From: Siphonodentalium dalli
Taxonomy: Eukaryota > Mollusca > Scaphopoda > Gadilida > Siphonodentaliidae
Length of the DNA stretch: 64,000 bases
Assembly (NCBI GenBank): GCA_032622095.1
Contig: CP136064.1
Coordinates: 260,875,863-260,939,862, forward strand
Direction of reading: 5' to 3'
The notes under the pieces are model-generated. The model did not search any database. It was not told the origin of the DNA and was given only the letters and a program-made list of their open reading frames with translations. The position numbers and the translations under genes were made by a program. Below, piece after piece: positions 38,101 through 50,100 of this stretch (position 1 is its first letter; each line of letters begins with the position of its first letter).

Positions 38101-41100
38101 TGTTGATATATTCTGTTGACATGTAATTTTAAGGAATACTCTCTGTTTCCAAATATGATTAAGTTTAAGAAATTTTCTTCACAACAAACTTTAGTTTGTG
38201 ATTAGCCAAATGTCTTTAACCCTTCCATGACTGGAGCTTCCTGATATTTTGCGAAAATCCTGTGCCAATGCATTCTCTTATATATGTGAGTCTCCCATAG
38301 GGAACCTATCATATACAAGAGAATACATTGTCCTAACATTATATACTTTGACCTTGTAAGCCAGTGCATCCTCTTATATATATGAGGCTCCCTATGGGAG
38401 ACACATATACCTGAAAGGTACTACTTTCTCTGCAATAGCATCACCACATTTACCCTTCTCCTTAATGTTACACATATCTGCTGCACACAAAACCATAAAT
38501 AGCAACATTGTGTGAATGGTCAATGCTGAGATAATAGCTTTAAATGCTGATCACCTGATATTTAGCACAAGTCGTGGGTGGTATTGCTAAGATAATTTTC
38601 AGACAAGATACTGAAAACGAATATTGTGCATCGCGTGATAGCATATGCAGTTGTAAAGTGCTGACAGAAGTAATTCGAACAAAACTGTCTACTTGAGAAA
38701 CCGGTTTGGTAGCAGCATGAAAATTAGTCATACATAAATTTTATGATATACCGTCTCCTTGATCTAGTGGGATGGGGTGCTATTCCATTGAAGAGATGAG
38801 TGTTTCTCTACAGTATAATAAGCATTGCGACTTGCGTACATGGTTTATCATCATGGAGAATGTTGGAAATTCTTGAAATGTAACTAGTATTTATACTGCA
38901 AAGGTATGCACTTCAGTTTCTGTGTCACATTCAATAATTAATCATCATGCTGAACGAAACTATCACGTACTGTGTGGTGAACATTACTTTGTGTGTTGAA
39001 TACCCAAAATTATTATTTTTCACCCAGCTATTCTAAGCAGAAAACCATGAACTTTTAAAGAGGTAAATCATTGGGTTTAACTTGCGTTGCAGTGACCGGT
39101 AAATCCTTCAGATGGATCTGTTTTAATGATATGTGTACCTTTAAGGATATTTAACAAGAGACTTGTATATTACCAATAAAGCTAGCAATGGTTGATTTGT
39201 TTTCCAGGGACAATAGTCAGCCCTTTAGAGATAGTGTCCTGTTTGCCAAAGCTAACTTAATGTTTTTTTTTTCAGGGACAATAGTCAGTCCTCTACAGAC
39301 ACCGCCCTGTCTGCTGAAGCTAACACACCGACCCCGACGCATAATAACGCTACGGATATGAGGATAAAACAAGAACCCCCAGACCTACTGGAGAATGGTA
39401 TGAGTGAAAAAAAAAATTCTATATATTGTACTATAGCAAATAATGTTTTGAGCTGCTCAAGTATGGAACGTTATTAACTCTGTCTTTACTAAATACTCAT
39501 TGATGAGTAGTTCCATTAGGAAATGTTCAGATAATAAGTTAATAAGTTCAGCAAACAACCAATGAATATGAATCCTTCTGAACCTCTATTATCTTTGAGT
39601 ATATCTGTTGTCTGCTCATTTTTCCTGATTACCCCTCCAAATGAATAATAGATCAATCCAATGTATATTTTTTATAACTGAATAGGAGAATCCATTCAGT
39701 ATAGAAAGGTTTAATAATGAAAATATTAATATCTAGCTAGGTGAATATATAAATTACTTTCTTTATTTGATTAATATGTGATATATTTATGATATATTAC
39801 TTTACCATTAGTTTTGTGCGCTTTATGATTTGTAATCATCTAAAATTATCCGTGTCATAAATTTCAGGCATTCCCACAACACCTACTCATAGTAACAGTA
39901 TAGAAGCTTCTCTGAGCACGATAAACTAAAACGATCCATGTTATAAATTTCAGGCATTCCCACAACACCTACTCATAGTAACAGCATAGAAGCTTCTCCG
40001 AGGAAGAAACCAAGGAAACAACTTCTGTGAGTTTGTTTGTTATTATCCAAACTGTCGGTCTGTCTGTCCTTTGTGAGTTTTTTTCAGTAGTCGAATGGTT
40101 TGTACACAAGAGTTGTTTTATATCATGTGAAACTCCTGTTTCATAATGAAAAATGTCCAATGTAAAGAATCTAATTCAACAGTATTTTTGAATATGTTGT
40201 AACATCAAATGCATTAATAATAACTAGGAATAATGCATTAATAATAACTAGGAATAATATTTGTTTCCTTCATTTGATTTATAAATAAATTTCTTTTGAG
40301 TTAAAAATATTTCAGTGTTTTATATAAACCAAATACTGTGCAATATCCACATTTCAGCAAAAATATGAACATGAAAATTCATTGCGTGTTTGTGTTTTGG
40401 ATAATAATTTATCTAGAACTTTTTATAATCTTGTCAAAGTGTGGCTAAATTCCTTCTCCTAGTATTCTAAATATTCTCTTTTACCCTGAAGTAATTCTCT
40501 TTAAAAACAAAATAATATATGACATGTGGGTGTAATTTAGTTGTTGTTCAAGGCTGTATCTAACCATAACATTTATTTGTGACTAATTTTCCAATAGTCT
40601 CTAGACTAGTTCACAAAACGTGCCATTGTAAGTGTGTTAACCATTTATATACTAAATACTCATTGACAAGTAGTTATGCCTTAGGAAATTTTCTGATAAT
40701 TAGTCAACAAACTTCACATAGGTTGTTTGTTGAACTTATTATCCGAACATTTCCCACCAATCAATAGGATTCCTTCTGCACTTTCTATTGTCTGCTCATA
40801 ATTCCTGATCATCCCTCCAAATAATATAATAGACCATTCCAATATACACTGTTATAACTGTTAGGAGAATCCATTCAGAGTAAGAAGGGTTAGTGGAGAC
40901 GACCATGATTGAGTATTCTGAGGAATTGACGTTTTGTTAAAATTCATCATTAACAGACATGCTAATGAAGACTTGAAAGACAACTCCTCAAGTGATGAAG
41001 AACTTAATAAATTAACAGACTTCAAACAAGAGAGACTGAAGAGTATCAAGAGAGAAATCCGAGATGGTAAATTTCTACGTTTTATTATTTATTAAATGAT

Positions 41101-44100
41101 CCGATCCTTATTCTGATCATTAAACCCATTCTATAATAATGATATGCAACGGTCATTGAAACAGTGTCAGGTTAACCCAAATGTATTATTGTTGTGCAAA
41201 TGTGATTCGGACTCCGGGATGAGGAATGAAGAAGAATCGGTGTCTGTGACTGATATTGATATAGATATATTTACATACTAAGTGTTGTCATCACTAAATC
41301 CAGCATTCTCATTGGTCGGCGCCCACGTGGCTAGTTGCAGTTATTTCTCGGTGAATGCGCAACGGCTCATAACACCAAGCTCATAACACCATCGATACGT
41401 CATGGGTTTGGAAAGACGAACGCGTAATGTTTTGGGCAAATTTGGACTCGCGCAGGATTGACTTAATACATCATCGGGTTTCAATATGAAGAGAAATTGT
41501 TCCTATTAACTTTTGCCAAGGGTGCTATTGGGTATTTTGGGCTGTTTTTGTCACGATACACTTTTCGATTTAAATACATTTACAAAAGTGGCTTTTTCGT
41601 TAAATGTATATAAATATAAGGATTAACTGTCATGTGGACTATTTTTATGGAGATGTAACCGTGAGGTAAGTGGTCATAACTTGTATGTAAAACCCTTTGG
41701 GTTTTACACAAGTTATGTCCACTTACCTCATGGTTACATCTCCATAAAAACAGTCCACATGACAGTTAATCCTTATTTAAAATTTATTTTATTAAATTTA
41801 CACCATTAAATACGTCAAAGAGTCTTTATTTATCTAGGGATGTGGGCAAACAACGAATAGTTAAGTGAAACTTCATCACATGTTATAGAAGCCGCTGTTA
41901 GTTTCACGTCCCATTTAATGATTTAAGTATGTTTTATGGAGGTTTTGGATCAGGAAATAAATAGAATCTACAATTCGTCCCCATTTTATAGATCAATTTA
42001 CAAAACTTGTCCAGTAAATTAGATCTGGCCCTTGCCACAAAGGCTTGGTCCAGACCTAATTTACTGGACTCGTTTTGTAAATTTCGATATAAACTGGGGA
42101 CGAAATGTAGATCATCTATACATGACTTGTTAGTCGACTTATGGTTTGGCGAGGGACGGTTGGCGGGCGGGCGGGCGGACCTAAAGAATGCCTTATAACT
42201 TGGACATTTTTTTTTTTATGGCGGCAGTTCCCAATAACTATTTACTGCCTGTAGAAAATGGATCACGTCCGAACTTTTTTACAAGAGTTATCCATCTTAG
42301 ATGGTTTTTAGTTAAGTTTTTCACCGATAGCGCGATAACTCACGCAAATATTAACCAATTTCAACAATATTTGGTATATGAGACTCTTGCAACAATATCT
42401 CGGACGAGTTCGAAAACCAAGTTTGTCCGAATTTTATTCCGGAGTTATGGGTCTTAGTTTGTCTATTTTTACCAATTTTATCACCGTTAGCGCGAAAACT
42501 CGATGAAATATCAACCAATTTCAACAATATTTGGTATATGAGTCTCCTGCAACAATATCTCGGACGAGTTCGAAAACCAGGTTTGTCCGAATTTTCGCGG
42601 AGTTATGGGTCTTAGTTTGTCTATTTTTTTTCTCATTGAAATGCCACTATAGTTTCATGATCTTTTCAAGACCTTCGGAAAAGCTACATCTAACTAGATT
42701 GTTCACTTGGTCTAAATTATTTCTTTTTGACTTTCCATACAGAGTATGTTGATGATGATGGAGTGCGGTGGACCTTGGAGAAGAAGAGGCCGTCTGTGAC
42801 ATTCTTAATGAACTTCTATAACATAAACTGGAAATCACGCAATAATCACTACGTGAAGCACACGGACATCAAACTCAAAGGTACAATTCTTCTCAGTACA
42901 GGCCATGTTCAGGAGTGAGCGGATGTTTCAGGAATACAATTGTTTTAAACACCTGAGATTCCAAGAGAAATCCTCTATTCAATGCATAAGTTTGCACTCC
43001 AAAATACACGTAATAATATTCGCTTTTGAATTTGCCAGTATCAAAATAGGCCATAATTACCTGAGCTACTTTCGACGAGCATTAAATGTCACAGAAAGAT
43101 GCAGTGAACACAAAAATTGGACCCTGAGCAAATACTGCACCATTAGTATTCATTAAAACATCATGCACTGCTTTCTCTTCAATTTAATTATAAAAATTAA
43201 GTAGAACCATAAACGTTACAGAGCAAGCCTTGAAATAGGGTGTCTGTCATTTGCAGAATGAGGTCCCCAGAGGGTGAATTTGGTGATGCTAGCCCGCTAT
43301 ACGGGGTAGCATCACTAAATTCACCCTCTGGGGACCTCATTCTGCAAATGACAGACACCCTATTTCAAGGCTTGTTACAGAGTGAAAAAAGATGCAGTGA
43401 ACACAAAAATTGGACCCTGAGCAAATACTGCACCATTAGTATTCGTTAAAACATCATGCACTGCTTTCTCTTCATTTTAATCATAACAATTAAGTATTAC
43501 CATAAACGTTACAGAGTGAAGACAGCTCTAGCTTTTCTTCCCAATGTCTACAGGTGCAATTTTAATGTGACTTTTGATAAACTATTTGAAAAAAAATTAC
43601 CGAAAAATAGAAGAAACAGAACATGTATTTACAGTGGTATATCGATTATATTTACAGTCGATTAATTTGTTTTGTTATCTTCTGCATCAGGATGTTTTGC
43701 AATACCTCTTACCAAACTATGTACACATAATTTTGGGATTCATATTCATGCCCAAAGTAGGGCCCGACGAATCAGCAATTTCAACATCGAAATTGAATTG
43801 AATCTCGAATCGAATCTTTTTTAAACACTTTAGTTAATTCGCGGTACCGATCAGTGGGAGGTACAAGCAAAAATGTCAGATGATTCTATAACGTCAGTGA
43901 GACAACTCAGATTACGAGGAGGTTCATTGAACTTAATTTCTATGACATGATATGAACAATATTTAATCAGAGTTTAAAACAGTTTAATATATTTTGTGCC
44001 ACTGCCACTATGCGTGAAAAGTAAGCAGTTTGGAACTTTAAAGTCAATGGAGTCCGATTCGAGTCATTGCAAACGGAAACTCTTCTGTGCATGTACGCTT

Positions 44101-47100
44101 CAACCTGTTGTGCACAGCAGGCACGCGCGATATTAAAATTGCGACTTGTGACTTGGGAATGACAGATTACAGAGAACTCTAGTATCCCAACTTAGGCTGT
44201 ACGTCGGAAAGCTGAATGGTCAACAATATTCCATTTCCCAGATAACATATATGCTGTTTAAAGATGTTGGTCGAATTTGGAGACGACATGATGGAGCCCA
44301 AAATGTTCATTTAATATATTTATATCGTTATAAATTTTGAATGAAAAAAATATGATATTATTTGATTGAGCTGAGTAACGCAATATAGGCTTTTCTGGTA
44401 AGAATGTCAGATACCGACATACAAATATGTCCCACAAGAAATGCACTCGCTTCGGCAGCTGGGACCGGGCTATATTGCGACATTGCTGGTTTTATGTGGT
44501 GGAGGAAACTGTGTGCGCTACGATTATGGTACAGCCGTGATGAACCATCACAGACCTACCTGCAGGTTGCACCGACCTTCCACGAGTAACCAGCGCTGGG
44601 ACTGGGAGGCCAATACATATATATGAGCAGTGAGCTTTTGGGTACTTACCCTATACACATTGGACCACGGAGGTCCCAGATGGTCGTGGAAAGAGACTCA
44701 GGTTAAGTATTGGGGATATAATGAACAATTTTTTATAGATAATGCAGTCTATTCCCGGTGATAAAGGACTTGTATATAACGATTCGAAATATCCCAAATC
44801 ACCCAACCGCTTTTGAATCGAATTGAATCGGAATGTAAGAGGTCCCCAGAGGGTGAATTTGGTGATGCTAGCCCACTATGCGGGATCTCGTCATTAAATT
44901 CACCCTCTGATTAATATGACAAAGATTTCTCTTTATTTATAGATGAGCGCCGCCCTACAGTAAATGAGCTGTCAAATCAAAAAGGAGTGGTACAGAAAGC
45001 GAGCGGATGGAAACTCTATCACCTAGGTGCTCAATTAGAAGATTTGGTATGTAACTCTATCCATTAAAATTTTGGTTAAAGGTACTCATACTCAATCTGA
45101 TCAGACGGTTCCCATATCATCAAGTTGCAACAACAACATTTCTTCAAAATACGCTTTAGTTATCAGAATCGATTAATTACAACAAAATAATGCTAACCAC
45201 TGTCAACTATTTTATAAAATTTCCCAAAATGTGTTATTTATCAACATGTTTTTCAAAGAAATATGGGCATATTATTACTTGATTGTCACGAAATTTGGTC
45301 ATATTAGGCCAAAAAAAAAAGTGATTTGATTCTCGGGCAATTTTTTTTGAGAATCGATGAGGGAGCGAGGGTTTTATTTTTATTTTTTATTTTCGTTATG
45401 GGGATAATGCCCATAGTTTAAAGCATGGGCTATACTTTCCCAGGTTAAGAAAATGTAAGGAGAACATTGTTTTGATATTATTTTATAAACTAATGTATTC
45501 CACTAAAGAATGACCATAATAAGATCGTTCTCAACGTTGTAGATGGACCAGTCTACTAACGTTTTATCACCTGTTGTCACATTTAATGGGAAGATAATAT
45601 TTGCGTTTCTAATATTGTTTCGTAACAAGCATGTTTAATAACAACAAACAGAGCTAAATATCCGGTTCAATTACTCAAATAAAAATACGGAAATTGAATA
45701 CAAACAAAAGATATATATAGTGATCTTCATAGAAAGTCTAGAATGACTTATTCTGCTGTATCTGAATAAGTATTGTGTAACTCAATACATGCCAGCCATA
45801 ACAACTTCAAATATTAAACCATCGACGTATATTGTGTAGATCGATGATTAAACCAGCATATACATCGCTAATACGCACCATATTTCTTTCCGGTTTGTGT
45901 TCCCGAAATTGTAAATCTCAGAATTGTTTCCCGTTTAGCGTTTACCTTTTCGAATTGATAAAATACCGAAATATTTGAACACATTTGACTCAATAAACTT
46001 GGTGTTTGGGCTCCTTGTGGTGACAATATACCCAGGGAAGGATCCAGGGCTCTTTTGATACCTGTTACAGGTTTGGGCGCCCAAACTCTGGTGGCCCAAA
46101 TGTCCCCAAATTGCAAGTGGATAGTTTTATTAAAGCTGAATTTTCTAAATTTTGAAGGAAATTTATTATAATTCAACAACATGCAATGCAAATCATCAAT
46201 ATACAGTTGATATAGAGCCTTTATTTGCTTAATCAAGTGTCCAGTGAGAAATATTTTAACCCTTTAAAATGGCTTTAATGACTGGGGCTTCTTGAAATTT
46301 TGCAAAAATCCTGTGCCAATGCATTCTCTTATATAAATGAGAGTCTCCCATCAAAGGAGAATCGCATATATAAGATAATACATTGGCCTTTATCTTGACC
46401 TTGTAAGCCAGTGCATTTTCTTATGTTTTATCTTTAATGTTGCACCTAAGGGAGGGGGCGACCCCCTCCCGTACCTACCCCCATCTCGGGCCTACGGCCC
46501 TTGGGATATGCCTTCGGCATATTATGGTCCCAAAACAGGTGTCCCCAAAAAATCCCTGGATCCATCCCTGAATATACCTGGTAGTTATCGTTGCCTAGTG
46601 TCTGTTTTTTAATACCAACACATACACCATTGTATGTCTATCATATTCGGTGTTTGAAACATAACTAATTTCTGTTTTCTAGTTTCCTATTTTCGTGTTA
46701 TCATTTGACAGCGTGGTCAAATTTGAAAAATCGTAATAAAATGGTTCAACGCGGGCCTTTTTTCCAGACGCGGCTATGCCCGAGAATCAAAACCCTTTTT
46801 ATGTTTACCCATACCATAGTATGGTAAACATAATGTCGACGTCCGGATTGACCACTCGTCGTGTGTCTGTCCGTCTGTCTGTCTGTCTGTCTGTCCGTGG
46901 ACACTTTACGCATGGTGCGATAACTCAAAATTTTTCTATCCGATCGGAACCAAATTTTGTATATGAGTTTCGCAGACCAAAATACAGATCGAGTTCAAAT
47001 ATGGGTTTGATCCGAATTTTTTTGACGGGTTATGGCCCTTTTTCGACCTCGAATTCACGCATGCTGTCATAACTCGAACAATTTTTATCTGATCGGAACC

Positions 47101-50100
47101 AAATTTGGTATGCGATTCTCAGAGCTCAAAATACAGATCGAGTTTATTTTAAAGGAGTTATGACCCTTTTTTCAAAAATAAAATTAAAAAAACTAAAATC
47201 CGATGCTAAAATACAGATCGATTTAATGACCCTTTTTTCAAAAATAAAATTAAAAAAACTAAAATCCGATGCTAAAACCGAAGTATATTTTGTCCGTTTG
47301 TGTTCATATTTGATATGTAGGTTTATGATGACATGCCCCTCATCTGTATAGTTTTTGGTATTGATTGGTTGATCGGTTTAGAAAATAATGAACCCTTTAC
47401 ACACATGCTATCCAATGCAATAAGTTGAACATATTTCTTCTGATCTGCCTCATATTTCTTACCTAGGTTTTTCTTAGCATGTTCTTCGTTTGTATGGTTT
47501 TTGGTATTGTTTAATTAACCCTTTTTTCACTCTTATGTTTACTTAGAATTCACCCAAGCTGCTATGACTCAAAACATTTTTCATCTGATCAGCACCAAAT
47601 TTGGTATATGAATTTATCACCCCCCCTAAATACAGATCAAGTTTGAATATGGGTTTGATCCGATATATTTTAACAGAGTTATGACCCTTTATAATTCAAG
47701 TAATTACTGCTGGGAATTTTAAGAGAACATATCTGGCAGACCATGTGTGTAATTGAAATGAGTTAATTATCACTAGGGACATGCTATAAAGCCTGATAGT
47801 GGTACTCTTGGCTGGCAGGATTTGTTATCATATTAATGTCAAATTGATTGATGGCTATCTGGTGGAGTTCTGTTTTCTGTGCAATATTAAGTTAGCCCCT
47901 TTACTGAAACAGGTTCATTACTAAAGTTTATGTAAACACAATAGGACACCTATTCTAAAATATTAAATTGGAATAGTCCATTGTTACTTTGTAGGGATGT
48001 TTTACAGACATTGTTGTCTACATACACTGTTGTCTTATCTTAGACAAAAATTAATCCACACATTCCCAGTTCCATGATAAGATGTCATTGCAAATGATTA
48101 ACCCTCTCCACACATCATATGGTTTTGATGCTTTTCATTTGATCATTCTCCTATATTATGTCCAGGTTGATGGTGATCCACTTTTGATTTGCATGGATTT
48201 GGGATTAAAATTAAACCATTCCATAGACACATATTATGCGATAGACAGATATAATATTATCCATTTCACTTTGATCCAGGTTCAGTAAGGGTTTCAATAA
48301 ATCACCAATTATATATTCATCATTAGAGGAAATGTCTTATTTTGAAATTCCCTCAATTGCATTTGGGCTCCAGGGTAATATTAATGGTGCTGGTATTCTT
48401 GAGACTGACTTATTGTATGGGTTTCTAAATCCAATGACATGCTTTGTATAGACTATTTTGTGTTTATCAGTTCATTAGTTTGGGTAAGATTAACCCTATT
48501 CTATCCGATTTGATAACTCAAATATTTCCATTGATTATGTTTATACATGTAGTTCTTGGCATAGTTGACAAGAACACACCCCTAACCTGCATAGTGAGGG
48601 TCATTTGGTTTATTTGCTTAAAAATATTAACATCCTCCGCCAATCCTGTTGACACAATGTGATAACTAAATATTTTTCACATGATCACTATGTGAATTGT
48701 TGAAACTTTAGCACTCATGAAAAGGTTGATGTAAGGATTTATAAAATTTATAAAAATAGCTAATCGCTATCGCCAAGGTATGGGTTAAACATCTGCCGAT
48801 CGTGATCGGCCTCTCGTTTTTTTTGGCCTTACCACTTGAATTTAGAGTTATCCATCTTCATCTGCAATTTTGTCTGAGATTGTCACCTTGACAAATTTTT
48901 TCCAGGCCCCAAATAGGTACAATCTCAAGAAATAACAAATTTCAAAACTCGATATCTGATCACTCTGAGCTTTGATGGGTGGGTTCCTCAACTCGATTCA
49001 AATATTTTTTACCCCCGAAGCCAAAGAAATAGTAATTCGGGAGCGTTAATTCGGATTATTCATCTTTAAACATTTATATATACTAAATACTCAGTTATAA
49101 AAGTATACATTGGCCTAACAATATTTAACTTGACCTTGTAAGCCAGTGCCTTCTCTTATATATGCGAGGCTCCCTATGGGAGACTCGCATAAATAAGAGA
49201 ATGCTCTGGCACAGGATCTTTAATGCTGCACCAGTGCAGGTCCTGTCATGAAAGGGTTAATCTGGCCTGTGAATCCTGAACAAAACCGTAGCATGCAGAT
49301 ATCCTTCATCCCATTGTGCTTCATGAATATATCAAAAGTTCATTCACATCTGCCACTGAATTTTCCACACTAAGAACTGCTTGTAAAAATTTTAATTATT
49401 TTATCAATAAGCTTATCACCATCAGGTTATGAAACATCAACACACAATTTGTTCAAACAAGCTGAAAGTCACACACAAAATTACTGTAATGTGTTTTGTT
49501 AGGATCTTTAGATTAAGATATGACCAGAAATGCATAATTTACCAAGATACATGAGTCCTCTGGCCTAAATGTGTCTGCTATATAAATGGCTAGTTTCAAC
49601 TTCAAAAATTGCACCGTACAGAGTGTCCCCCGCAAAGGTGGCTTTCCGCTGAGATTTTCTGAGGTGGCTTAATATGAAAGATTTATTAACCCTTTCATGA
49701 CGGGACCTTCCTGAATTTTTGCGAAAAACCCTGTGCCAATGCATTCTCTTATATAGGTCGCATCGTATAAAATGCTTTGGCCTAACAAATTTTATATTAT
49801 TTTTTACAATTATTAAAGAATGTAAGAAAAAAATGAAAAAAAAATTGTTAAAGAATGTAAGAAATAATGATTATAAAAAAATTATTATTTTTTTTTTTAA
49901 ATTGTTAAAGAATGTAAGACAAAATTATAAAAAATTATAAAAATTGTTAAAGAATGTATTTAAGAGTTTTTTTTAATAATTGATAAAAAAAATTTAAAGA
50001 ACGTAAGAAAAACTGATAAAAATGATAAATTGTTAGGCCAATGTGTTCTCTAATATATGCGAGGTGACCAATGGTCGACTGACATATATTAGAGAATGCA

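Noticed and set aside
44404..44626. ORFs with MSDTDIQICPTRNALASAAG
   Set aside because: The same reading occurs at 59138 in the second copy of a hAT element; it is conserved because the element is repeated and shows no transposase motif.
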